Of a DNA stretch of 11,406 bases, positions 1 through 6,803 are shown piece after piece (position 1 is the stretch's first letter; every line of letters starts with the position of its first letter). The notes below the pieces were generated by a model. It was not told the origin of the DNA and ran no database searches. It saw only the letters and a list, made by a program, of their open reading frames with translations. Origin of the DNA: Acidobacteriota bacterium. GTDB lineage: Bacteria; Acidobacteriota; Terriglobia; Acidiferrales; UBA7541. The DNA lies in NCBI GenBank assembly GCA_003224195.1, contig QHYP01000033.1, positions 1 through 11,406 on the forward strand, in the 5' to 3' direction. The translations under genes and the position numbers were made by a program.

Positions 1-377
1 AGGCGGGGGGAGTCGAACCCCCGTCCGAAAAGCGCTACGGCCCGAAGCCTACATGCTTAGCTCAGTTCGCTGTGCGGTCCGGCCCGTGAGGGTCTGCCGC
101 GCGTTCGCCCGCCGCGCTCAGAACGAGCAAGAAACGCAGCCGGCTAGTCCGATGGTTCTCGCCCGAGCATCACGGACCGAGACGCCCGAGCCAGCTCACT
201 GTGCGACGCCTCTTACCGGGCCCGTGAGCAAAGCCCGGGGAGACGTTGCGCCTAAGTTAATTAGGCAGCAAGTGCCAATTGAGAATTGGCAGTTCTAGTT
301 TTCCACCTTGTTGCGGGCAGGTGGCTCCCGGCATGCCTTCGGGTCGCTACAGCTTCCGTCGAAACCGTGTCGCCCCC
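1..377 (-). ncRNA. ssrA: tmRNA (transfer-messenger RNA), 3' end cut by window edge
   Basis: This RNA rescues ribosomes stalled on broken messages: it enters as an alanyl-tRNA mimic, then serves as template for a degradation tag. On the minus strand it begins GGGGGCGACACGGTTTCGAC at 377, the hallmark tmRNA 5' end. Near the other end lies a tRNA-like T arm, with a GGGGG stem, a TTCGACT loop and a CCCCC stem (6-22), followed by CGCCT, which pairs with the 5' GGGGGCG to form the acceptor stem. The last two acceptor bases, the discriminator and CCA fall outside the window, so the gene is about 6 bases longer. A first pseudoknot-type stem, CCACCT with AGGTGG, sits at 303-308 and 319-324. The middle carries the tag reading frame (261-290). 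The gene is divergent from the protein gene at 576. This is a one-piece tmRNA, not the permuted two-piece kind, because acceptor halves, tag and T arm are collinear. Confidence 0.96.
261..290 (-). other. tmRNA tag reading frame, ANSQLALAA then stop
   Basis: Read on the minus strand from GCC at 288-290, the codons give A-N-S-Q-L-A-L-A-A and then TAA at 261-263. The ending A-L-A-A is the usual signal for ClpXP-type proteases, and a GCN resume codon with A-N as first residues is typical of tmRNA tags. The alanine charged on the RNA itself would add one more residue in front. At nine encoded residues the tag is at the short end of the known range (E. coli encodes ten). The frame lies within a perfect palindrome: TGCCAATT (273-280), GAG, AATTGGCA (284-291). 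A second small palindrome, CCTAA with TTAGG (251-265), contains the stop codon. Confidence 0.88.
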
Positions 378-382
378 GACTA

Positions 383-393
383 ACCCTATTCTA
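383..393 (-). promoter_or_regulatory. possible -10 region of the tmRNA promoter
   Basis: Upstream of the tmRNA 5' end on the minus strand the sequence reads TAGAATAGGGT (TAGAAT at 388-393, TAGGGT at 383-388). TAGGGT has the better distance (5 bases) to the mature 5' end and TAGAAT the better match to TATAAT. I see no convincing -35 box at 16-18 bases, and the mature 5' end of tmRNA may be made by processing. This is therefore only a weak candidate. Confidence 0.25.
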
Positions 394-531
394 CTATCTC
401 TGGTCAGCCAGACCCTAGCTCGCTCTGTTCACCGCATTCAGCGCTTACACCCCTAGGTTTGGCGAATCACTCTCCCGTCCCAAATGCTCTGAGTTTGGGC
501 AATGATTGAGCACAGCCGTGCCGCTGTCCGG

Positions 532-560
532 TTGACTCCTAAATCCTCTACTCTCAATAT
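532..560 (+). promoter_or_regulatory. candidate sigma70-type promoter for the 576-1352 gene run
   Basis: TTGACT (532-537) matches five of six -35 bases. Seventeen bases further is CAATAT (555-560), a poor -10 match (three of six). If used, transcription would start near 567. That is too close to the TTG codon at 576 to leave a full ribosome binding site and would favour a start at ATG 603 or 624. The spacing is good but the -10 box is weak. Confidence 0.3.
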
Positions 561-575
561 GGAGAGAGGGGAATT

Positions 576-1352
576 TTGGGCGGAACATCCCCGCTGAACG
601 GCATGGCGCAGGAATCCAATCCGATGGAACAGGTGGTCACGCGCGCGTTGCGGGAAAATCTCGAGCGCGTGCAGCGCACTACCAACGAATTGCAGCAAGC
701 GATCAACGATCTTGTCGCCGCCTGCTCCAGCACCAAGCCTTCCAATGCCTTGCCGCCGATTCTCCGCGCGCAGACCGCCGCCGCATCGCTATCGGCGACG
801 CTGGAAGTCTTGTCTCGATTTATCGCTCTCATCGTTCAACACGGACCGCGCACTCCGCTCGAAGAGGTGACGCGCATGGTAAGCCTTCCGATGAGCGAGC
901 CGTCGCCGGCTCCCGAGCGCCCCATCGCGCCGATCCCCACGCCCATGGCCGATTCGGCGCCGGGAGCTGCATTCGCCGATTTCGTCATCGAAGAGCCAGC
1001 CGACGAGCCACTGGCCACGGTGCCAGACGTTTCCCGGACCTTCGACCTCAACCGCCTCTCGCCGGAGGAGCAGGAATTGCACCGCCGCGCAAATCGAGTG
1101 GCCAAAGTTTCCATGCAAGACATTAAAATGCTTCGTCCGGAACAGGTGCGCCTGGGCCGTGAACACAGAGATCTCTGTAATCGATTGCGGGATGAAATTG
1201 AAAAAGCTCACAGGGAATACGACCGTCGCTTCCGCCCCATCATGGCCCATCCGGTGGATTATTTTTATCACTGGATGGTGCAGATCCTTGCCGACGGCGA
1301 TCCGAAAGCTCTCGGCGAGTATCCGTACGCGACCCCAGCCCGGCATTTCTGA
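576..1352 (+). CDS. conserved-looking protein of unknown function with helical C-terminal module
   Basis: I do not recognise a named family. The start is uncertain. TTG at 576 has a purine-rich GGAGAGAGGGG just upstream (561-571). ATG at 603 has no Shine-Dalgarno sequence. ATG at 624 has AGGA ten bases upstream. With the TTG start the product has 258 residues. Residues about 17-90 look helical (ENLERVQRTTNELQQAINDL). A Pro/Ala-rich, probably disordered linker covers about 105-145. A charged, strongly helical C-terminal part (about 165-258) runs from ELHRRANRVAKVS through RLRDEIEKAHREYDRRF to DYFYHWMVQILADGDPKALG. That pattern resembles, from memory, a module at the end of various acidobacterial and deltaproteobacterial regulatory or scaffold proteins; this is unverified. 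It has no signal peptide or membrane segment, so it is likely cytoplasmic. Its stop is one base before the transglycosylase start, suggesting co-transcription. Confidence 0.75.
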   Translation: MGGTSPLNGMAQESNPMEQVVTRALRENLERVQRTTNELQQAINDLVAACSSTKPSNALPPILRAQTAAASLSATLEVLSRFIALIVQHGPRTPLEEVTRMVSLPMSEPSPAPERPIAPIPTPMADSAPGAAFADFVIEEPADEPLATVPDVSRTFDLNRLSPEEQELHRRANRVAKVSMQDIKMLRPEQVRLGREHRDLCNRLRDEIEKAHREYDRRFRPIMAHPVDYFYHWMVQILADGDPKALGEYPYATPARHF

Positions 1353-1353
1353 T

Positions 1354-3705
1354 TTGCCGTTCGCCGTACGCTTCGCTTGGAAACCGCGCCGCTCCGCGCC
1401 TGGACGCAAACTGACCGCTGTGCTCGCCTGGCTGTGGATTTTCGCCGTGCTCGCCGCCACCCCATTTGAAGCGGCAGCGCAAGCTCCGCGGCACAGAAGG
1501 AAGCCGCGCAAACCGCAGGCTTCTCCCTGCGCGGAGTGCAAGCCTGCCACGTCGGCTCCCGATCTCACGGCCTCCTCTCCGGAAGACGAAGCCTCGCAGA
1601 AGGAGCTTCGAGACCTGGCCCGGGCGCTGCGCAACGATGCGCCGGGCGCGTACGAAAAACTCAAAGTCTTCGCGGCGAAGAACGCGGCAAACATCTGGGG
1701 AGCGCGCGCTGCGCTCGCGCTCGGATACGCCGACTATTCCAAGAATCACGCCGACAGGGCTTTACCTTGGTTCGAGAAAGCCAAATCGGACACGCTCCTC
1801 CGCGAATACGTTCTCTACCTGAGCGCACAATCCAAAAGGTCGCTCAAGCGCCTCAACGAGGCTTTGGCGGACCTGGAGACGCTACAGCGCGATTTTCCGA
1901 ACACGGTGCTCAAAGAGCAGCTCGTGGAAGCTTTGGCCGTGACAGCCGTGGATGTCGGCAAGCCTCAGGAGGGCCTTGACGCGCTGGATTCCTACCCGGC
2001 CACCTCGGCCAAGACGAATCTTCTCCTGGAACGCGCTCAAGCCCGCCAGGTTGCGCATCAACTCGCTCGCGCAGCGGCGGATTATCAGACGATTTTTTAT
2101 AAGTTTCCGCTGAGTGATGAAGCCAAACCCGCCGGTAGCGCCTTGAGTTCTCTCTCTCGCGAACTGGGCAAGGAATACCCGCGTCCCACCGCTGAAATGC
2201 AGCAACAGCGCGCGCAGGCTTTCTTTGACGCGCACAAGTGGCGCGAAGCCCGGACGGAATTCGAGAAACTTCGCGCCATGCTGCCCAAGGACTCGGACAG
2301 CATTCTCCGCCAGCGCGCCGAACTCCGCATCGCCCAGGCCCGCTTCCAATTGAATGCTTCGCCCGCGCTCATCGGGAGTGTGGACATCTCCGATCCCGAA
2401 CTTGATGCCGAGCGCCTCTATGACCTGTCTCAGGCCTGGCGCACAAAGAACAACGAGCCGGAAATGTTCACTGCCATCGAGCAGCTCGCGGCCAAGTACC
2501 CCTCAAGCCGCCGGGCGGAAGACGGCCTGATGGCTGCGGCCAACTACTTCTGGGTACAGCTCGATCGGGCTCGCGCCGCGCAGGCCTACAAGCGCCTCCT
2601 CGATGCGTTTCCGGCGGGAAAATACATGCAGACCGCCGAGTGGCGCATCGCCTGGGTCGGCTACCTCGATCGCAAGCCCGAGGCCAACGACCTGCTCCTT
2701 AGTTTTCTGGATAAGTACGCGGGTTCCTCCTACACCGCCGACGCGATTTACTGGCTCGGGCGCAATGCCGAACGGGAAGGGAATGTGGCGCGCGCGCGCA
2801 GCTTTTATAAGAAAGACGTGGAGCGCTATCCGGGAACCTACTTCGGTCATGCGGCGGAGGCGCGGCTCGGGCAGCTCGCATCCGGCGACGATGACCCCAT
2901 CCCGGTCCTGGAGAAAATTCCGCCCGCGCCGGCCTTGCGCCCGCTCGACGAGCCCATTCCCTCGGCGGCCACCGACCGCTGGGAGCGCGCGCAGGCTCTG
3001 CGCACCGTCGCACTCGACGCCTCGGCCGAACTCGAGCTGAAATCCGCTTACTTCGCTAGCGGTTCACCTCGCTTGCTGCTTGAGGCTGCTCAAGCTGCAT
3101 TTGATCAAGGCCACTACGCCGCGGGCCTGAGTTACGGCCGCCTGATTGTGCCCGCTTCGGAAGCGCGCAAGAAGGACGACGTGGCCTTGCCGGCCTGGAA
3201 GGCGCTTTACCCGCTACCCTACGAAGCCGCGCTGCGCCGCCAGTCTGCCAAGAATGGCCTCGATCCGATGTTTGTCGCCGGCCTGATCCGCCAGGAATCG
3301 ACTTTTCAGCCCGACGCTCTTTCCCACGCCGGCGCCGTCGGCTTGATGCAGGTTCTGCCGATAACCGCACGCAAGGTGTCCAAACAGCTTCGCATTCGCT
3401 ATTCGCGCAACAAACTGATCGATCCGGAGTACAACCTCACTGTCGGCACCGCCTATCTCCGCGGACTCATCCAAGACTTTGGCGGGCCCGAGCAGGCGCT
3501 CGCCGCGTATGACGCCGGCGAGGACCGCATCACAGCCTGGTCGGCCGAGCGCAAGTACGAAGAAATCGCTGAGCTCGTCGAGTCCATCCCCTTCACCGAA
3601 ACCCGCGAGTACGTGCAAATCGTCTTGCGAAACGCCGAAGCCTACCGGATGATTTACGGCGGCGCGGCGCCGGCTTCTCAGGCGGCGTCGCAGACGTCCA
3701 AATGA
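1354..3705 (+). CDS. secreted soluble-type lytic transglycosylase (Slt70-like, GH23)
   Basis: This enzyme should cleave the MurNAc-GlcNAc bond of peptidoglycan with formation of 1,6-anhydromuramic acid, in the periplasm. The C-terminal SLT domain (about residues 617-775) shows the family motifs: LIRQES with the catalytic Glu648, GLMQV (663-667), AAYDAG (717-722; usually AAYNAG), and PFTETREYVQIVLRNAEAY. The long N-terminal part (about 75-600) is a helical repeat (TPR/superhelical) region like the U-shaped domain of Slt70, with segments such as AKYPSSRRAEDGLMAAANYF and VARARSFYKKDVERYPGTYF. The open frame extends upstream to 1159 but overlaps the previous gene. TTG at 1354 gives a good signal peptide (RR and RK, hydrophobic residues 20-36, cleavage near AAA-QA at 42/43), so I chose it. 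No Shine-Dalgarno sequence is visible, so coupling to the upstream stop (1350-1352) is likely. The product has 783 residues. Confidence 0.93.
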   Translation: MPFAVRFAWKPRRSAPGRKLTAVLAWLWIFAVLAATPFEAAAQAPRHRRKPRKPQASPCAECKPATSAPDLTASSPEDEASQKELRDLARALRNDAPGAYEKLKVFAAKNAANIWGARAALALGYADYSKNHADRALPWFEKAKSDTLLREYVLYLSAQSKRSLKRLNEALADLETLQRDFPNTVLKEQLVEALAVTAVDVGKPQEGLDALDSYPATSAKTNLLLERAQARQVAHQLARAAADYQTIFYKFPLSDEAKPAGSALSSLSRELGKEYPRPTAEMQQQRAQAFFDAHKWREARTEFEKLRAMLPKDSDSILRQRAELRIAQARFQLNASPALIGSVDISDPELDAERLYDLSQAWRTKNNEPEMFTAIEQLAAKYPSSRRAEDGLMAAANYFWVQLDRARAAQAYKRLLDAFPAGKYMQTAEWRIAWVGYLDRKPEANDLLLSFLDKYAGSSYTADAIYWLGRNAEREGNVARARSFYKKDVERYPGTYFGHAAEARLGQLASGDDDPIPVLEKIPPAPALRPLDEPIPSAATDRWERAQALRTVALDASAELELKSAYFASGSPRLLLEAAQAAFDQGHYAAGLSYGRLIVPASEARKKDDVALPAWKALYPLPYEAALRRQSAKNGLDPMFVAGLIRQESTFQPDALSHAGAVGLMQVLPITARKVSKQLRIRYSRNKLIDPEYNLTVGTAYLRGLIQDFGGPEQALAAYDAGEDRITAWSAERKYEEIAELVESIPFTETREYVQIVLRNAEAYRMIYGGAAPASQAASQTSK

Positions 3706-3708
3706 GTG

Positions 3709-3716
3709 AAGGGGAG
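3709..3716 (+). promoter_or_regulatory. ribosome binding site of the aminotransferase gene
   Basis: AAGGGGAG lies in the 13-base gap between the transglycosylase stop (3703-3705) and ATG 3719. Its AAGG part is six bases from the ATG. It fixes the start and supports translation from a shared transcript. Confidence 0.7.
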
Positions 3717-3718
3717 CA

Positions 3719-4960
3719 ATGACTCCTTCCGAATCGAGCACGGCCCCCACCCGAGCGGAAGAAATTGCGCGGCGCATGCTCTCCGCCAAGGCGGAGCAGT
3801 TCACCGAGTCCGTCATCCGCGAGATGACCCGCCTCGCTTTGAAACACAACGCCGTCAATCTCTCCCAGGGGTTTCCTGATTTTCCCGCCCCCGCCGAGAT
3901 CAAAGAAGCCGCGCGGCGAGCCATCGCCGACGACATCAATCAGTACGCTATCACTTGGGGAGCGAAGCCGCTGCGCGATGCCGTCGTCGAGAAGTTCGCG
4001 CGCACGCAGGGCGTGAAAGTGGATCCTGAACGTGAGATCACCATCTGCTGCGGTTCAACTGAAGCGATGATGTCCTCCATGATGGCCATGATCAATCCCG
4101 GCGACGAGATCGTCGTCCTCGAACCGTTCTATGAAAACTACGGCCCCGACGCGATCTTGAGCGGCGCAACTCCCCGCTTCGTCAAGCTGCGGCCGCCGGA
4201 CTGGTCATTCGATGAAAAGGAATTGGCCGCGGCGTTCGGCCCCCGCACGAAGGCGATCATTCTCAACACGCCGAACAATCCCACAGGAAAAGTCTTCACC
4301 CGCGCCGAGCTCGAGTTCATCCGTGACTTGTGCGTTCGCTGGAATTCCTTCTGCATCACCGACGAAATCTACGAGCACATCCTCTACGACGGCGCCGAGC
4401 ACGTCTCCATGGCGCGCATTGAAGGCATGCGCGACCGCACCATCACCGTCAACGGCATGTCGAAGACCTACAGCGTTACCGGCTGGCGAGTTGGTTGGGC
4501 CATCGCTCCGCAGGAGGCGACCTCGGCCATCCGCAAGGTCCACGATTTTCTTACCGTCGGCGCGGCTGCACCGCTCCAGCAGGCGGGAGCTTTGGCTCTC
4601 CGCCTCCCGCAGAGTTATTACAACAAATTGGCGAGCGATTACGTCGCGCGCCGCGAACGTCTGCTGAAAATCCTCGAGCGGGCTGGCTTCATCGTGTTCA
4701 ATCCCCGCGGCGCCTACTACATCATGACGGACATCTCGCGCTTCAATCCCCCCGATTTCAGTCATTTTGCTGCCGGCGCGGACACCAATGACGTCGCGTT
4801 TGTGAAGTATCTCGTCGAGAAAATCGGCGTCGCCGCCGTCCCCGGCTCCAGCTTCTATAACGATCCCCGGGACGGCGCTTCCCAGGTCCGCTTCACCTTC
4901 TGCAAAAAAGAATCTACCCTCGCCGCCGCCGAAGCCCGCCTTGCCAAGCTCCAACCCTGA
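3719..4960 (+). CDS. class I/II (fold type I) PLP-dependent aminotransferase
   Basis: This cytoplasmic enzyme should transfer amino groups between an amino acid and a 2-oxo acid using pyridoxal phosphate. Visible family residues are NLSQGFPDFPAP near the N-terminus (about 44-55), the NNPTG motif (186-190), DEIYEH with Asp215 and Tyr218 contacting the cofactor, the Schiff-base lysine Lys249 in SKTYSVTGWRVGW, and Arg391 in QVRFTF as the likely carboxylate binder. The 413 residues match the usual family length of about 390-420, so the gene looks intact. The N-terminal QGFPDF pattern and overall layout resemble the methionine/kynurenine aminotransferase branch (YbdL/KAT-like), but substrate cannot be read reliably from sequence. 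It follows the transglycosylase by 13 bases with its own ribosome binding site and is probably in the same operon. No cell-wall role can be inferred from this neighbourhood alone. Confidence 0.93.
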   Translation: MTPSESSTAPTRAEEIARRMLSAKAEQFTESVIREMTRLALKHNAVNLSQGFPDFPAPAEIKEAARRAIADDINQYAITWGAKPLRDAVVEKFARTQGVKVDPEREITICCGSTEAMMSSMMAMINPGDEIVVLEPFYENYGPDAILSGATPRFVKLRPPDWSFDEKELAAAFGPRTKAIILNTPNNPTGKVFTRAELEFIRDLCVRWNSFCITDEIYEHILYDGAEHVSMARIEGMRDRTITVNGMSKTYSVTGWRVGWAIAPQEATSAIRKVHDFLTVGAAAPLQQAGALALRLPQSYYNKLASDYVARRERLLKILERAGFIVFNPRGAYYIMTDISRFNPPDFSHFAAGADTNDVAFVKYLVEKIGVAAVPGSSFYNDPRDGASQVRFTFCKKESTLAAAEARLAKLQP

Positions 4961-4976
4961 AAAATTGTTGGTGTCA

Positions 4977-5249
4977 TTAGCTCGCAAATTTGAGCCAAAA
5001 AAGGAGGGCCACGTTAAGCGCCGCAACTCCCACCGCGAGCCAGTATTTTTCCGCAAAGTAGGACAAGACAGCCGCGAGCGCGCACACGGAACTCACCAGC
5101 GCGCCCAAAATGAACGGCCCCACTCGCGCCAGGGAGAGCGCCGGGCCAAGTGCGTGCTTCAGCCGAAAATATTCCGCCAGGCACCGGATCAGCGCGGCGA
5201 ACTGCACACAGATGGCAATCCTCGCGGCTGAACGCGAGGAGATGCGCAT
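4977..5249 (-). CDS. small integral membrane protein, unknown function
   Basis: The 90-residue product has a basic, moderately hydrophobic N-terminus (RIAICVQFAALIRCLAEYF, about 10-28) and two clear membrane segments: about 44-66 (VGPFILGALVSSVCALAAVL) and 70-88 (YWLAVGVAALNVALLFWLKF). I do not recognise a family. It starts eight bases after the di-haem cytochrome stop, and AAGAGAG straddling that stop can serve as its ribosome binding site. Translational coupling to the cytochrome is therefore plausible, and it may be its membrane partner or simply a linked gene. It converges on the aminotransferase, with only 16 bases between the stops. Hydrophobic composition, start context and spacing support a real gene; the short length keeps confidence moderate. 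Confidence 0.65.
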   Translation of the reverse strand: MRISSRSAARIAICVQFAALIRCLAEYFRLKHALGPALSLARVGPFILGALVSSVCALAAVLSYFAEKYWLAVGVAALNVALLFWLKFAS

Positions 5250-5257
5250 CGGCTCTC

Positions 5258-6562
5258 TTAAAGCGATTTTAGAAACTGAATCAGCTCTTCTTGTTCCTGG
5301 TGCTTTAGCTTATCGAACTTCTTCTCCGCCTCGCTCGCTTCGCCCCGGTGCCGCTCAATGGCGTCGCGAAGCGTCAGCGAAGTCCCGTCATGCATCAGGC
5401 GCGGGCGCAATCGTACGCCCCATAAAGGCGCGGTCCGCATCTTGTTCGCTGTCTGAGTGAAGGTGCTGGGCGAGAAATTTCTCCACTGAACCTGATACAT
5501 GTTTCGGCCATAGTGCTCCTGCATGGCCATCACGATGCCGTCGCCGGTTCCCACGTCGTGCAGAAGGAAATCGCCATACGGATAGAAGGTCTTTGCCGCG
5601 AGGGCGTCGGGGATGGTGAACGTGCCGCCATTGATCTTCGTCCCCGCGGCCGCCGTGGTCAACGCGGCGACGTGGCATGCCGCGCAACCGATCTTGTCAA
5701 AAAGCCCGGAGCCTTTGATGGCCTGGGGAGCCTGCGCGAGCTGAGTATCGCGAGCGGGGGCTTTCGTGGCGCGAATGAAGCGGGCGAAATGATCCACATC
5801 GGCGAGGCCGTCCTGCCCGGGAGTATCATTGGGCTCGGACGCCGCGTTGCAAATTTTCGTCACTTCGTCCGGCTGTAACCGGTTCGTGATCCCCATCTCA
5901 TTGAGGTAGGCATCGCCAGAGAAGGACAAGAGACTGGCGTGCTGATCCTTCCATCCGAATCGTCCGATCCCGGTGTGCTCTGGCGCTTCGACGATGGGGA
6001 CGTAAAGCGCCTGGCCGCAAATCTTGCCGTGCGAGGCCTTGCATTGGTCGCGGGAGAGATCCAGGAACGTTTGGTCGGCCACCGCTTCGACAAATCCGTC
6101 GCCCAACAGATTGACCGACATGCGCAGCGTCCGGATGTTCTCCGTGTCGGGCACCCGTTCCTGAATTTCCGAATCAGGAAATGCTCCGCTTGGACAAATG
6201 GCTCGATCATTTACGAGCGAACGCCCTTTAATGACCTCCGTTCCGTGGGCGATGGGGATTTCGGGATTCTGGAATTCACCGTGAGGCCCGTTGTGGCCCA
6301 CGCGCAATTCGCTGACCTGGCTTGCGCCGCCGGAGGTGGGATTCTGGTGACACTCCCGGCAGGATTGCGCGTTGTAGAGTGGCCCGAGTCCGTCGGCAAT
6401 CTGTTCCACCTCATCGAATTTTCCTTGATCGGCCTGGTGCGTGGTGTCATCGACCATGCCGTTGCTTTTGTTGTCGAAGCCGGTGGGCGCTTCGGACAAA
6501 TGTGCTGCATAGCAAGCGAAGACAATCGTCAGTGCCGCCGCTGCAACGAACAACCGCCTCAT
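5258..6562 (-). CDS. exported di-haem cytochrome c, DUF1111 family (putative peroxidase / thiol oxidoreductase)
   Basis: The 434-residue protein starts with a Sec-type signal peptide (RRLFVAAAALTIVFACYAA). Cys17 in VFAC is a poor lipobox, so a soluble periplasmic protein is more likely than a lipoprotein. Two c-type haem sites are visible: CRECH (residues 68-72) and CAACH (293-297). The C-terminal RTAPLWGVRLRPRLMHDG (376-393) is typical of the MauG/CcpA-related DUF1111 group, in which a Met or His in this segment can be a distal haem ligand. Such proteins are predicted periplasmic electron-transfer or peroxidase enzymes; the substrate is unknown. The ATG has an ideal AAGGAG seven bases upstream, and a perfect hairpin lies just before it in the leader. 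The gene precedes a small membrane protein by eight bases. Length and both haem motifs look complete. Confidence 0.9.
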   Translation of the reverse strand: MRRLFVAAAALTIVFACYAAHLSEAPTGFDNKSNGMVDDTTHQADQGKFDEVEQIADGLGPLYNAQSCRECHQNPTSGGASQVSELRVGHNGPHGEFQNPEIPIAHGTEVIKGRSLVNDRAICPSGAFPDSEIQERVPDTENIRTLRMSVNLLGDGFVEAVADQTFLDLSRDQCKASHGKICGQALYVPIVEAPEHTGIGRFGWKDQHASLLSFSGDAYLNEMGITNRLQPDEVTKICNAASEPNDTPGQDGLADVDHFARFIRATKAPARDTQLAQAPQAIKGSGLFDKIGCAACHVAALTTAAAGTKINGGTFTIPDALAAKTFYPYGDFLLHDVGTGDGIVMAMQEHYGRNMYQVQWRNFSPSTFTQTANKMRTAPLWGVRLRPRLMHDGTSLTLRDAIERHRGEASEAEKKFDKLKHQEQEELIQFLKSL

Positions 6563-6569
6563 GGATTTG

Positions 6570-6575
6570 CTCCTT
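6570..6575 (-). promoter_or_regulatory. ribosome binding site of the di-haem cytochrome gene
   Basis: AAGGAG on the minus strand lies seven bases before ATG 6562-6560. It is a consensus Shine-Dalgarno sequence and fixes the start. A ten-pair hairpin begins four bases upstream of it. Confidence 0.85.
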
Positions 6576-6578
6576 ATA

Positions 6579-6603
6579 CGGAATCGGCTGGGCGCCGATT
6601 CTG
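6579..6603 (-). repeat. inverted repeat / leader hairpin upstream of the di-haem cytochrome gene
   Basis: GAATCGGC (6581-6588) and GCCGATTC (6594-6601) are perfect complements around a five-base loop. A wobble pair and a C-G pair extend the stem to ten pairs. It sits directly upstream of the Shine-Dalgarno sequence of the cytochrome gene. It could be an RNA hairpin that controls translation or message stability, or a palindromic operator for a dimeric regulator. The structure is seen; the role is inferred. Confidence 0.6.
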
Positions 6604-6745
6604 AATACCATCGAATCAGGCGCCGGCAAAGGACAAAGTTGCGTGTGGTTGTTCAGTTCGGCAAAATTATCTGGACGCGAGTTAGCGGCCTCGGCAGATA
6701 TCAGATTCGGGGCGTATGGACTCGGGTGCGGTGGACTGCCTGTGC

Positions 6746-6751
6746 TAGAAT
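6746..6751 (+). promoter_or_regulatory. possible -10 box upstream of the 134-residue protein gene
   Basis: TGTGCTAGAAT contains TAGAAT (five of six matches to TATAAT), 52 bases before ATG 6804. No good -35 box is present at the usual distance, so this is only a weak candidate. Confidence 0.3.
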
Positions 6752-6803
6752 CCGCCACCGGAACGTTCGCGGTGCGCGGACGTACCGGAGGGCGTGCACG
6801 GCC

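Noticed and set aside
53..298. 81-residue plus-strand open frame
   Set aside because: It lies wholly on the antisense of the tmRNA gene, so it is a chance frame.
1159..1353. Upstream extension of the transglycosylase frame
   Set aside because: It overlaps the preceding gene in another frame, reads as unstructured sequence and would bury the signal peptide that begins at 1354.
789..1694. 301-residue minus-strand frame opposite the first two plus genes
   Set aside because: Arg/Ser-rich shadow of GC-rich codons with no motif; the opposite strand has clear genes.
4980..4995. GCTC/GAGC hairpin as a terminator between the convergent genes
   Set aside because: Only four pairs, inside the end of the small membrane protein gene, with no T run right after it in either direction.
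4205..5056. 283-residue minus-strand frame opposite the aminotransferase
   Set aside because: Shadow frame; the aminotransferase on the other strand has all its catalytic motifs.
5939..6604. 221-residue plus-strand frame opposite the di-haem cytochrome
   Set aside because: Shadow of a gene with two CXXCH motifs and a strong ribosome binding site.
6561..6803. Upstream part of the frame leading into the 134-residue gene
   Set aside because: It has an ATG at 6561 but covers the cytochrome leader hairpin and promoter region, and its composition is unlike the downstream part.
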